DNA of 64,000 nt from Selaginella moellendorffii (lineage: Eukaryota > Streptophyta > Lycopodiopsida > Selaginellales > Selaginellaceae): positions 170,674 to 234,673 of the forward strand of contig NW_003314291.1 in the NCBI RefSeq assembly GCF_000143415.4, written 5' to 3'. The notes under the pieces are model-generated. The model saw only the letters and a program-made list of their open reading frames with translations, was not told the DNA's origin and searched no databases. Positions 10,532-21,799 of the stretch are shown here, piece after piece. Every line of letters starts with the position of its first letter. Within the stretch, counting starts at the first letter, position 1. A program made the position numbers and the translations under genes.

Positions 10532-11527
10532 ATGGCAAAGGAAGGTCCGGCTGTCGGCATTGATCTGGGAACGACGTATTCTTGCGTCGGTGTGTGGCAG
10601 CATGATCGAGTGGAGATCATCGCGAATGATCAGGGTAACAGGACGACGCCATCGTATGTGGCCTTCACCGACACGGAGCGGCTCATCGGCGATGCCGCGA
10701 AGAACCAGGTCGCCATGAATCCCATCAACACTGTCTTCGGTGAGTTCCTAGTAGATCTAGCTCTCGAAAATCGCGGCTCTGGGATCTAGTTTCATGTTTC
10801 CTTCGAAATCTTAGATCTAGGATCTAGCTTGCATCTAACTTGCCCGAGATACTTGTTTCTTTAGCTGAAAGTTGAGCTTTTTCTTCCAGATGCCAAGCGT
10901 TTGATCGGGCGGCGGTTCTCGGACTCTTCAGTCCAGAGCGACATCAAGCTATGGCCTTTCAAGGTTACTCCTGGCGCTGCCGAGAAGCCGATGATCACTG
11001 TCCACTACAAGGGCGAGGAGAAGACGTTCGCGGCCGAGGAGATCTCTTCCATGGTGCTGACCAAGATGAAGGAGATCGCCGAGGCATTCTTGGGCGCCAC
11101 TGTGAAGAACGCGGTCATCACGGTTCCTGCCTACTTCAATGACTCGCAGAGGCAGGCTACCAAGGACGCTGGTGTCATCTCGGGCATGAACATCATGCGG
11201 ATCATCAACGAGCCCACCGCCGCGGCCATCGCTTATGGTCTAGACAAGAAGGCGACGAGCGCCGGCGAGAAGAACGTCCTCATCTTCGATCTGGGTGGTG
11301 GAACGTTCGACGTGTCGCTGCTAACGATCGAGGAGGGGATCTTCGAGGTGAAGGCCACGGCCGGAGATACTCACTTGGGTGGCGAGGACTTCGACAACCG
11401 GATGGTGAACCACTTCGTCCAGGAGTTCAAGCGCAAGTATAAGAAAGATATCAGCGGCAATCCCCGGGCACTGAGGAGGCTGAGGACTGCTTGCGAGCGC
11501 GCGAAGAGGACGCTCTCGTCCACCGCC

Positions 11528-11559
<32 letters not shown>

Positions 11560-12649
11560 CGGCATCGACTTCAACACCACCATCACCCGGGCCAGGTTCG
11601 AGGAACTCAACATGGATTTGTTCCGCAAGTGCATGGAGCCAGTGGAGAAATGCCTGAGGGACGCGAAGATGGACAAGAGCAGCATCCACGATGTTGTGCT
11701 CGTTGGCGGCTCCACCCGGATCCCGAAAGTCCAGCAGCTTCTCCAGGACTTCTTCAACGGCAAGGAGCTGTGCAAGAGCATCAACCCGGACGAGGCAGTG
11801 GCGTATGGAGCGGCCGTCCAGGCGGCGATCCTCAGCGGCGAGGGCAACGAGAAGGTCCAAGACCTCCTCTTGCTGGACGTGACGCCGCTCTCGCTGGGGC
11901 TGGAGACCGCCGGAGGAGTGATGACGGTGCTCATCCCCAGGAACACGACGATCCCGACGAAGAAGGAACAGGTGTTCTCGACGTACTCGGACAACCAGCC
12001 TGGAGTGTTGATCCAGGTTTACGAGGGCGAGCGGACGAGGACCCGGGACAACAATCTCCTTGGCAAGTTCGAGCTCTCCGGGATCCCTCCGGCTCCCAGG
12101 GGTGTCCCGCAGATCACGGTGTGCTTCGACATCGACGCAAACGGCATCCTCAACGTCTCGGCCGAGGACAAGACGACTGGGCAGAAGAACAAGATCACCA
12201 TCACCAACGACAAGGGCCGGCTGAGCAAGGACGAGATCGAGAAGATGGTGTCCGAGGCCGAGAAGTATAAGTCCGAGGACGAGGAGCACAAGAAGAAGGT
12301 GGAGGCGAAGAACGCGCTGGAGAACTACGCCTACAACATGAGGAACACGATCAAGGATGACAAGATCGCCGGGAAGTTGGAGGCTGATGACAAGAAGAAG
12401 ATCGAGGAGGCGGTGGAGCAGGCGATCCAGTGGCTGGATCAGAACCAGCTGGGCGAGGCGGATGAGTTTGAGGACAAGATGAAGGAGCTGGAGAGTATCT
12501 GCAACCCGATTATCGCGCGGATGTACCAGGGCGCTGGCGGAGCTCCGGGTGATATGCCCATGCCGGGCGCTGGAGCGTATCCGGGCGGAGGTGGCGGTGG
12601 CGGCGGCGGGGCTGGCGGCGCTGGGCCCAAGATTGAGGAGGTTGATTAA
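10532..12649 (+). CDS. HSC70: Cytosolic Hsp70/Hsc70 chaperone
   Basis: ATP-dependent cytosolic chaperone that binds exposed hydrophobic peptides with J-protein and nucleotide-exchange partners. Two exons, 10532-10739 and 10890-12649, join in phase 1 in the middle of the Asp codon of [11 protein letters not shown], the intron position common in plant Hsc70 genes; 655 residues. Signatures: [13 protein letters not shown] (about residues 8-20), [12 protein letters not shown] (about 200), [13 protein letters not shown] (about 338), substrate-binding domain from about 390, a Gly-rich linker near the end and the terminal EEVD that marks the cytosolic form and binds TPR co-chaperones. The codons are GC-rich. 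The heat-shock element upstream suggests heat induction. Confidence 0.97.
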
Positions 12650-13765
12650 AAACCACACGAGTTTTTTTTTTTTTCTCGTTGTGGCAAACTTTGATTGGAT
12701 CGATTCTATAATGCTATGATGGCAATCCATTTTTCTTTCCATGATTGCCTAGTGTTTGATAGATAAATGTTGTGTTGGATGCTGGGCACGAACTTTCATC
12801 AAGGTGGCTCTCTTACTTGCACCAGAGATATCTTTCCTGCAAATGTAAGAGGATTAAAGTGATTGCATAGCTGGTCTTAAACTTGATTGGTCCAACTGCC
12901 ATATATGAAGATGTTGAGCACACTTTTCCTTAAACAATTTTAATAGTAAATATTTTTAAAAATTGTTTTAACCATTTTTTTTGGTATTTTCTTACTGCAA
13001 TGGAGTTGTATTTAGTGCTAACATTAAAATATAGCATGTTATAACATTATTTAAAACCATAAAATTAATTATTAACTAGCATTTAAATAATTAATATTTT
13101 TGTTAAATATAATCTAGAAAACATACCACTACTTCTTCAAGCTTCTTCCATTCATTAATGTCGTTTTTGTATATTTCAAATTTTTGTTGGTAAGTAAGGG
13201 CCATAAAAAATAATTGATTTCTTTGCATAGTAAGAGTTCCCACCCAAATGAAATTTAAATGAATGGATTGAAAATTTTAAAAAATTACAAAAGTGTTTAT
13301 AATATGTGTTAAAATGTAAAATTAAAGTCAAAAATAAGATTTAATTATTTAAACTATCATTAGCTAAGTTGTTGTATTGATAGTATCTTCATAACAACAA
13401 AATAAATAAATAAATAAATTTATAAAAAATATAAATAAAATCCACTTTATTCAAGTAAAATATTTAGGATGATACTAATATATCACAAGTGTGTGAAAAA
13501 ATGTTAAGAAACTGTATGAGTAAAATTATTTATTATTATAAATATTACTTATGAGTTTTTTATTCATGCACTATAATATTAAAACTGATAAACTGATAAA
13601 CTAATAATGTTTGAATGCTACAACACATTAATTAGATTTTAATAGTAAGCTATTTAATGATTCTTAATAGTTAAAGAAGATACTTTAGTTTCCATCTTTC
13701 TTTTTGGCTTTAGATTCAATGTTATTGAATGAACTTTATGTAAAGCACCAAACTACAGCTAAAAC
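12650..13765. other. AT-rich intergenic DNA
   Basis: Hsc70 3' region followed by about 800 bp of very AT-rich sequence. No coding frame or structured RNA recognised. The A/T-rich tetranucleotide run AAATAAATAAATAAAT lies near 13400-13420. Confidence 0.7.
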
Positions 13766-13769
13766 AATG

Positions 13770-14440
13770 TGTACCTCGTCTGTAGTTTCTCCAGTCTTGC
13801 GTTTAGCAGCATCCTGAGGATGATCCTCACTCTTCTCCTTCTCACTGCGAAGTAACGAAAGGTTTTGCCAGATTCGATCGATACACGCGAATGGAGGATC
13901 GTCCTCTACCTGTGAAGTGAGGATTGTGGAGTATCAGAGGCCAAAGTCTCTCTGTCTTCTTGAAGGACAAGCCACTCGCTGTTTGTGCTGTTGCCACTCC
14001 TGACTTCATCCTCTGTGACGCTCTCTGCAAATGCTAAATCAACGCGAGTAGGAGGGGATGTTGCTTGCACCTCTTGGTGTTGGGATTGAGCTCAGCCTCT
14101 GGAACTCTCTGGCTCTCTACGTCGTGATCATTGTCTTCGTCAATTTCCCAGCTCAGATCTAAAACTCTTAGTCTTAACAAGGTCCGATCGAGCTTGTTGC
14201 AGCTTATTCAAACGGTAGAAATAACGGGTCCAGAACGTAACGCTCATCGGAACTGGCAAAGCATCATAAGGTAGTGCGTCAAAGGCATGTTGAGAAAGAA
14301 AGCCCACGTATTCTTCCGTGAAGCTCGTGAATAGGCGAGTTTACGAGATGGCCGTGGAGAAATGGAAGTGAAAGTGTTTGAAAGATCTGGTGCTCCAAAG
14401 TCTCTTTTTTCATGCTTTATCTCTAGATCAATCATACTGC
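13770..14440 (-). pseudogene. Truncated copy of the BSD-domain gene
   Basis: Near-exact match to the 3' exons of the gene at 15950-17772: the KRKTGETTDE exon (around 13780-13810), the LASETPQSS and EWLVVQED exons (13920-13990), and relics of the acidic DLSWE and FYR blocks (14130-14240). The 5' exons are absent and frameshifts are present, for example in the 14040-14110 stretch. It reads as a partial tandem duplicate that has decayed. Confidence 0.7.
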
Positions 14441-14449
14441 GAGGAACCG

Positions 14450-15220
14450 TGAGATGAAGAGGACTATGCCGTGGTTCGATCTCGATAAGAGGTGAGTTTT
14501 TTCTTAAGCAATTTACCGACGGATCGACTGAGACATCGCCACAGAGCTTGAGCCTTGAGCCTCTTGGACGCCGGCATCAACTTGTCCACCACTTCATCCT
14601 CGCCTCCCCGCCTTCATGGCCTCGTCCACCAGCCCCCCCCCCCTCCTCCCTCTCGAGATCCTCCTCAAGAGCTCACGCACTCCACCATCGTCCAAGCAGC
14701 TCCTCCTCCTCCAGCCACAGCAAGGGCTTGAAAAACTCTTTCTGCTCCTTCCAAGTCTTGAGGAACTTCTGGCTTTGATACAATCGATCCTTCTTTCTGC
14801 CGCTGGAGGTAGCACCGTGGTAGTCACTCCAGGAGTTCCACTTCGACGGTGCGGGAGGCCAAGAGCGTGATCCCATCTTCTCTTTTCGGCTTCATGCTGT
14901 CCAAGTTTTCCTTCACGGCTGCGGGACCAGGTCCGGTATCAGGACGGGGCCATTGGAGCTGCAAAGCTGCTGTGTCCGCCTTCGTCCATGCCAGGCAGGA
15001 GCTTCACCGCCTTCGTCGTCTTCTCATCCTTCTTGTCTCCACGCGCTCTACGATTCCAGCAATGATCTCCTTGCAGCTCCTCATGATCGACTGCGCCTCG
15101 TCGCTAAGCCCGAGACTTGGCACGAACTTCGAGCAGAGCTTGGAAGATTGTAATAGCAACTTAAGTTTTAAGGCTTAGGCGATTGTTTAAACTTTTAAAT
15201 ATAAAATCTCTCGCGGTCCG
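14450..15220. other. Ser/Leu-rich open frames on both strands, unassigned
   Basis: GC-rich stretch with several overlapping frames (plus 14548-14870, minus 14594-14876) that translate to Ser-, Arg- or Glu-rich sequence. A homopolymer of C (about 14631-14642) probably breaks any original frame. The minus-strand WKEQKEFFKPLLWLEEEEL stretch looks protein-like but I cannot place it. I assign nothing. Confidence 0.4.
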
Positions 15221-15225
15221 CCAAG

Positions 15226-15690
15226 AGCGGCAGTGATTTCTCGGAAGGGAGCTCCAACCGCTACTTCTCGACGATCTTCTTTAGCGACTGTGAGCACCAG
15301 CTAAAGGAGGTGAACGTAGCAGTGCTCGTGATTTGGCCAAAGGTCAGCCTCATGAGAACGATCTGTTCGTCGGTGAAGGACATAGGAGTGGATGAGAGAA
15401 ACTTATGGCGGTGACTTTGAAGCTCCTGGATCACTGTCGAGGGGACACTTGCAAGAGATGGTCACGTCTTTGACACACCGGTTTGATTCGCTTCTCGAAA
15501 GGACCCTGCCGAGCGCTGTGTCCGGTGAAACTTGAAATGGCCGCCAGCCTTGTAAAACAGCAGCTTGACGTCGAGCTCCAGAGCAGTGGAATCCAGCCCG
15601 AGTCCAGCAGTCGCGAGTGACGGACGAGAATAAGTTTGGCACCTCTGGGCCGGGATTGATCTGCCAACCTCATCCGTGACTCTCTCCAAG
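15226..15690. pseudogene. Rearranged 2OG-Fe(II) oxygenase relic
   Basis: Two pieces of one fold lie in opposite orientation. On the minus strand (15689-15480) LELDVKLLFYKAGGHFKFHR matches the H-x-D region of plant and fungal 2OG-Fe oxygenases (KLLLYE-GGHF-PHRDTE) and then shifts frame where the metal-binding Asp should be. On the plus strand (15226-15400) FFSDCEHQLKEV matches the block containing the second metal-binding His (FYSDCEHEVKPV). Normally both are collinear, so the locus has suffered an internal inversion as well as frameshifts. Confidence 0.55.
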
Positions 15691-15949
15691 GCCGTGTGGA
15701 GCTCGGACAGATCGCCTCCACCGGCATTGGAAACACATTACAAACTTTCTAGGGTTTATCAGCAATTCAACGGTCAAATTTTAGTATATTCTAACGCACT
15801 AAATCCTTAGAATATTCTTATTTAAAGAATATACTTTAGTGCAGATTGCTATCAGTATCCTTCTTCCAGATTGATTCAATGCGGCCTTATTGAATGAAGT
15901 TTATACTTACATGTAGCGCACCGAGACTACCAGATAGAATGCCAATGCG

Positions 15950-17772
15950 TCATTCCCACTCCCCCCAATCCTGAGATATAGAAAACACACACAAAAAAGA
16001 ACTAGAGCTTTGACGATGGCAAAAGCTAAAACGATGTGTACCTCGTCTGTAGTTTCTCCAGTCTTGCGTTTCGCAGCATCCTGAGGATGATCCTCGTTCT
16101 TTGCGTCCTTCTTCTCACTGCGAAGTAACGAAAGGTTTAGCCCGAATGGAGGGTCGTCCTTTACCTGTGAAGTGAGGATTGTGGAGTCTCAGAGGCCAAA
16201 GTTTCCCTGTCTTCTTGAACGACAAGCCACTCGCTGCTTGTGCTGTTGTCACTCCTGACTTCATCCTCTGTGACGCTCTCTGCAAAAGCAAAATCAACGG
16301 GAGTAAAAGGCGGAGATGTTGCTTGCACCTCTTGGAAGCGCTGGAGTGTTAGGACTGAGGTCATCCTCTGGAACACGCTGGCTCTGATCATTGTCTTCGT
16401 CAACTTCCCAGCTCAGATCTTCCTCCACGGCATTTGCTCCTGCGCAACGAGTGAGTATCATATGAGAAACACTTACTCTTACTCTTAACAAGGTCTGCTC
16501 TAGCATCCTCCGCTTGCTGTAGCTTATTCACGCGATAGAAATAACGGGTCCAGAATGCCTCGTGGTCGACGCTCGTCGGAACTGGCAGAAAGTATCGTCA
16601 GGTCGTGTGTCAAAGGCATAGAAAGCCCACCTATTCTCGCGTGGATCTCTTGAATAAAAGGATTCTCTTCCATTAGAAGTTTTACTTCACCTTTCCTGCC
16701 ATTAAGACTCAGTCAATCCGTTGCTGAATTGCTTAAGAAAAACTCACCTGTTATCGAGATCGAAGGTTGATTTCCATACGGCATAGTCCTCTTGATCCTC
16801 TGGTTCCTCGCAGTACGTGCTGTTGTCACACTGCAGTGCATGAAGCTGGAAGGAAGAAAAGCGTCAGCATTGGAATCTTAAGGAAAAAGCAACTTACTTG
16901 CGCCTCGTATCTTCTGTACATCCCCTTCCTTGAAAAAAAGACAATGATTGTTTTGATTTGCAACATACGAAACAGCGAAACGTACCCGCTGGAAAGAGGG
17001 GTGGAGCTAGCCTCTGAATTTTCAGTAACATCCTCGTCCACTTTTTTCACAGCTTCCTTCACTTGGCCGATAAGGTCCGCTGTTCTGCCAGGAAATAGTG
17101 TCAGGGCAATCACAGAAACAGCAGTGCTTACCCTCGCCAAACCGAGCTTCCAAAATCTTCGAGTTTCTGGCCAACAGCTTCAAGTGATTCCTGAGCAGCC
17201 AAGCTCCATCAAAAATCGTTTTGGTAGAAAGCTTTTCGATTTTACCTGAGCAACAGCAGCAGTGCTTTCCAAGGAAATTGGGAGATCCTTCACGGCATGA
17301 GCTGTGACCTCCGCAGCAACAGTGGTCTCTCGCTTTAATCCGATGCCAAACTCTTGCAAGTCACGCTGATACGCTTGCAAGACTTCCTCCGACTGAAAGA
17401 CAACGACAAAGGAACAAGGAAAAGCTTTTAAGTTCACGCGAAACTTGCGAGAGCCTTACCTTGGACGTCAAAGACTTCACCAAGCTTCCAAAGCTCCAAG
17501 CGCTGCAGAGAATGGAACGACACAGCCATTAAGCTGGATAAATCCGCTGGATCGTGGCTCAAATTTACCTCGACTGCCACGAGTTAGTTCCTCCCTCCGA
17601 TTGCTCCTGAGAAGAACGAGAAAACGAGGATCAAGCAGCTGGAAATCCCAAATGTAGACTGATTTGGCACGCGCCAGGTCGGATTTCTCCGGCAATTCGC
17701 ATGCATGGGAGGCAGAATCGCGCGAGGCTACTCACCATTGTGGCGGGCGATGGATGGATCGCGCTCGAGCAT
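15950..17772 (-). CDS. BSD-domain protein
   Basis: Plant BSD-domain protein of the synapse-associated-protein-like type; cellular role poorly known. About nine short exons with GT-AG introns. Exon 1 opens MLERDPSIARHNG (ATG at 17772-17770). Next come AWSFGSLVKSLTSK, AYQRDLQEFGIGLKRE, AVKDLPISLES, an amphipathic stretch (DLIGQVKEAVKKVDED) and EDYAVWKSTFDLD, then the BSD core VDHEAFWTRYFYRVNKL near 16560. The tail is acidic (EDLSWEVDED, EWLVVQED) and ends KRKTGETTDE plus DWGEWE, with TGA at 15952-15950; the D-W-x-E-W-E ending is typical of this family. Exon order and splice sites are consistent throughout. A truncated duplicate lies downstream at 13770-14440. Confidence 0.8.
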
Positions 17773-18446
17773 GTCCCGCCCTCACAGTCGCTGCCCTAAA
17801 ACCCCAACTTTGATAGAAGGACGCGCCGTGCACACTTGGATGGGCCAGAGGTCACAATCTTCCGTACAATAAATTGTTCTTCCTCTAGGGCAAGTTTGTG
17901 GAGGCGACGCAATCGATCGACCTAGGTATGAGAATGCAGCGCCAGATCTCGAGATAGATCGCGATCGCCGCATTGTAGAAGGATCAAGCAAGTCTTAGTT
18001 CTTTAGAGAGAATTCCAGGGGATTTCGACCACTTCTCGATCGTGCCGGGATCGCCGACAGGAACTTAGCTTTGAAGGATAGTGGCTTTCTGGGACGATCG
18101 AGAAGGAAGGAGGGAAAAAGGAAGCTTTGGACGGATCGATCTGGAAGAAAAGGAGAAGAATTAGACTCTTCTTTGGAAGATAACTTTTTGCTTGAACGCG
18201 GTGCTTTGGGACGCGACAACGATATTGCTTTGCTGCCGCTAGCTTTTCCAAGGCCCTGCGTTTTATGACACGGTGGTCCTCGTCCACGCAGCTCCACGTC
18301 AAAGGTAATCGCTGGTCAGCTTTTTCGCCGTGCAAACTTGAGAACTTGCAGCTCGAGGTAGAGTTTATCTTGTTCGTGCTCACTGAGTTCGCCGTCCACA
18401 CAGGAAGTATCAAGTAAAAATACGAGAAAGGAGGATTTTTGGCTCG
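17773..18446. promoter_or_regulatory. Bidirectional intergenic region
   Basis: 674 bp between the divergent BSD-domain and SEP2-like genes. Short overlapping frames on both strands show no protein similarity. It must hold both promoters, but I see no clear TATA box or known element. Confidence 0.4.
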
Positions 18447-19170
18447 ATGGCAATGCGAGGAGCAGCTGGTTCTTCGTTTTTCCAGAGCAGTAGCATAAGA
18501 TTAGTCCAGCAGCAGCAGCGGCAGTGTCACAGGGATAGAAGCAGCGGTAAAGTTCTGCCTGTTAGAAGAGCAGCGACGATTAGAAGCAGTGGCAGCAGTG
18601 AGGAGAGCGTCCAAGCAAGAGATTTTGTGGCGCCAAGACCGAATTTGGAGGAGAGGCCTCCAAGGCTTTGCACTCTCAGAGCTTTCAGTCAAGATGGGGG
18701 CGACTCGGTGGCTATGGGGAGTGCGTGGGACTCGGCGACTATCACCTCTTCCTCAGCTTTTCTCAAGCAACTGGCGGCGAGTGTCCAAGCCACAGCTCAA
18801 GCGCAGGACTTTGAAACGCTCTCGGGTCGCTTTGCAATGGTGAGATCTTTGATCTGTTCTCTTCTTTTTTGATTTCCCATTCATTCGTGGTGTTTGTTTG
18901 ATACAGGTTGCTTTCGCTGTGGCTTTAGGACTAGAGTTTGTGACAGGCAACAACGTGTTCAAGGGTATAGAAGTGAAAGAACTGGGTGAAACTTTAGGCT
19001 TCTCTGCAGCGTGTGTCATTTCCATGGCGGCTTTCAGTGCTGCTTGGGGGGCAAAGAAGCGAATCGGGCTCTACATGACAAAAGGCTGCCAAGATCTCGT
19101 CGAGTTCATCCTCACCGACACAATCGACGCCATTTTCTACGACCAAGACGATGACCCCATGAAGTTGTGA
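18447..19170 (+). CDS. SEP2: Stress-enhanced protein 2-like (LHC-like) thylakoid protein
   Basis: Member of the light-harvesting-like (LIL/SEP) group, thylakoid proteins induced by high light that are thought to bind pigment and protect photosystems. Exons 18447-18839 and 18907-19170 join in phase 0; 218 residues. The N terminus (about 1-60) is Ser/Arg/Gln-rich and fits a plastid transit peptide. PRLCTLRAF near residue 70 matches the conserved mature start of SEP2. The LHC-type helix LSGRFAM-VAFAVALGLEFVTGN follows across the splice join, then a second hydrophobic segment (GFSAACVISMAAFSAAW) and an acidic end, FYDQDDDPMKL. Two membrane spans fit SEP proteins. No damage seen. Confidence 0.78.
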
Positions 19171-20149
19171 GTTAAAAATCTTACATTTAAAAAGCAACTT
19201 AGCAGACACAACGATCCTTGACACTTCCATCGAGTGACGAAAGCTTGGCGAGACTCTTCCCTCTAAATCCTGTGTGAGGGGATCTGAGCCCTTGCTCCTA
19301 CATCCAGGGCTCGCAACTTCCAAGATCATCGCTAAGCACCTCCTTGCGCATGGACCGTATCATAGCTCTTCCTTCGAAAGCTCCGGTGGCTGATACAATC
19401 TCGTGGACTAGCCGGAAGGCTGACATAGTAAGTCTCATAAATGATACTTTTACCCTTGAAAACAGTTTTACTCTTTGAGGAGTTTTAACTGAGTTGATCC
19501 TTTACTCTAATTGCCATGAAATATTTATTACCTTTAGAAGTGCTCTACAGTGAGGCAAAAGATCATTCAAGCAAGACAAGTTATAAATTAGAATTCTAGC
19601 TTAAAGGTAAAAGTAATGATAAAGATATTAAAAAATTTAGGATTTAATAATAATAATAAATAATATTATAATTTATAAATACAAAATTAATCTAAATGAA
19701 AACCTAAAACACTTGTGAAAGTTATAATTGTTTTATATAAAATTTTGTATAGGGGAGATTTTGCAAATTGTGCTGCCCTCATAAAGGTTATTTTATTGCA
19801 TGATAATTGCAATAACATCATTGCAGGTAAGGAAGTTAAACTAGCCCAAAGGCTAAATTATTAAATTGAAAGTTACACTAATAGGTACTAGTTTAGGTAA
19901 GTAGTATATTCACCTTCTTAATTTAGATAAAAATGTTTCCATCAATTAAATTAAACTTACTCAGTTTTTTAGTGCTCAAATTTGTTAAACATGTTTTCAC
20001 ATTGAAGGTTGAGTGGGGAAATATGTATTTCCAAATGGTGGAAGTCTTGGTTAAGCATATGTGATGAGCATGAACTAGAGATTGTATGACTTGGTTCAAC
20101 TGCTACTTTACCATTAAGGAGGTTTATTTATCCTATGCAGGAAAGATTT
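19171..20149. other. AT-rich intergenic DNA
   Basis: Contains the 3' flank of the SEP2-like gene and AT-rich sequence (19600-20000) with no coding potential I can support. Confidence 0.6.
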
Positions 20150-20590
20150 TATGAGTTGCTGGTATGAAAGTCTATGAGGCTAAAAGTATTGGTTCTATTC
20201 TCATCAAGCTTAACAATGGCATTACACACCAGATTGACCATGTTTTCTATGTCCCAGAAATGCAGAAAAAATTTTATCTATGGGAAGCCTTGCTCATACT
20301 AGTCTTCAATTTTTGGACATCAACACGGTATTACTTTTTATCTTGATGGGATCAAGATGATGCACAGTAGCAGGTATGCTGATATTTACATACTTGATGC
20401 TATTTTAGTGTCTCCTCCTCATATATTATGGCCAAAGAATCTAAGATGCAACAAAAATGTATGGAATGAGTTATGTAGAAATATCACATACACTTAGGGA
20501 TTGATTCCTGATCCTCTAGGAAAAGATCAAGCTTCTTTTACATTAAATCCTTCTTTTGTTAATAAAGTTATTAAGGATCAGTAGTCCACC
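20150..20590 (+). mobile_element. Ty1/copia polyprotein fragment
   Basis: Reads KSIGSILIKLNNG...IDHVFYVPEMQKKF (20164-20270), the gag-pre-integrase boundary of Ty1/copia elements (G-I-G-x-I-x-I, then H-V-x-Y-V-P-x-x-x-K-N-L). Frameshifts and stops follow. No LTR or primer-binding site is visible nearby, so this is a scrap of an old insertion. Confidence 0.65.
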
Positions 20591-20599
20591 AGTTAGGAT

Positions 20600-21400
20600 A
20601 ATTGCCTTCTAAGCAATAGATTACACAAAAGAATATTTGCAATAGTTACTCATTTTATGCACTAGAGAGTAGAGCATTTGGTATTTTAAAGTCCGTGGCA
20701 TTTGGTGGACACTTCCACATCAAACAGAAAGTGGTAGTTCTGCACCATCAAGCTCCCATTCTCGTTGCTACTCTCACTAGCAATAATCAAGAGGCACGAG
20801 AGATCTAGTTCAGATCGAGAAGGTGGCGTCCTCCTTCGCATAAACCTTGGTGCTGTTGATATAGACACCATGGAAGTCTGGCTAGTAAAGATCCTTGATG
20901 CGTCTCGAGATCGGGGTGATTTTTGGGTGCTAAAATCGGGTGTGGAACCCGGAGGAGTATCAAGCTCGGGCAGAACGCCGGGAATGGATGGTAAATGTGT
21001 GGCATCGATGCTCCAAGCACAGCCCTGAACCTGGAAAGACCACACCGAAAGCTTACAAAGTCTACTTCTCTGGAAGTTCATACCTCTCAAAGGTGGTCCC
21101 TGAAAACGTATCCCGCCGCCAGGGGGCCAAACACAAGGTCAGCGTCGAGAAAGCTACACTGCGAGGAGGAGGAGGAGTGCCTGCGATTGATCATGTCTTG
21201 TCGATGGATCCCAGGCAGAGAATCAGCTGCCAGGGCTGGGGCCGCCGCTGCGCCGATAGGCCAGGAAATGGATTATCACAGCCGCCGCAGTCTCCAGCTT
21301 GCCCACGGCAATCTGCGCAAGGCTGACCTGCTCCAGCGTCGCAATCCTGGCCAGAGCATCCGCATTGATGATCTGCCAATCCAGAGCGACGACGAGAGGA
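20600..21400. other. Mixed short frames, unassigned
   Basis: Several short overlapping frames; the cleanest is a minus-strand stretch at about 21395-21230 (ADALARIATLEQVSLAQIA) that looks protein-like and ends at a stop. It may be the relic of an exon. I do not recognise the family. Confidence 0.3.
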
Positions 21401-21409
21401 ATGCGTGAT

Positions 21410-21672
21410 TCTAGTATTTGGCTTGCAAGTATTTACAATATCGAGAAAAGAATCGAACCCAAAACGTTTGTTTCGGGAGACCGATGTCCTAAATGACTGG
21501 TCTAAGCTGTTTTTGTGAGCTGGCGAACCAGAATAATGACTCCTTATTGAGCAAAAAATTTTAGCATAAAGTCCTTGTTGGTTGGACTCTTCGGCATCGA
21601 ACCCGGGTCTTCTACAACGGTTTACCTCTACACTTACCTGATAGCCATCATCTCAGCAACCGGGTTCCAGTA
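21410..21672 (-). repeat. Candidate tRNA-derived SINE (two tRNA-like modules)
   Basis: On the minus strand two polymerase III B-box-like motifs occur: GGGTTCGATGCC at about 21591-21608 and GGGTTCGATTC at about 21451-21470. Each follows an A-box-like stretch (GATGGCTATCAGGTAAG near 21650; TCATTTAGGACATCGG near 21495) at tRNA-like spacing. The anticodon arms do not pair well, so neither is a functional tRNA. Two modules about 140 bp apart suggest a dimeric or nested SINE. Confidence 0.4.
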
Positions 21673-21799
21673 ATATAATACCATACCATGTAGCTGAACA
21701 ATATGACCATATGACAGCGTTCTTGTTAGATCGCCCACCAGACGAGATTATCCCCCGCATTCGTGCTGCTCGGCGTTTCGTCCTGGCAAAGCCCCCTCT

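Noticed and set aside
11491-12270. 259-codon frame in another plus-strand frame of Hsc70
   Set aside because: Shadow of the Hsc70 coding sequence; composition is Arg/Gly/Asp repeats produced by GC-rich codons.
11321-12742. 473-codon open frame antisense to Hsc70
   Set aside because: Long antisense frames are a known by-product of GC-rich HSP70 codon use; the translation is low-complexity Leu/Arg/Val/His and matches no protein.
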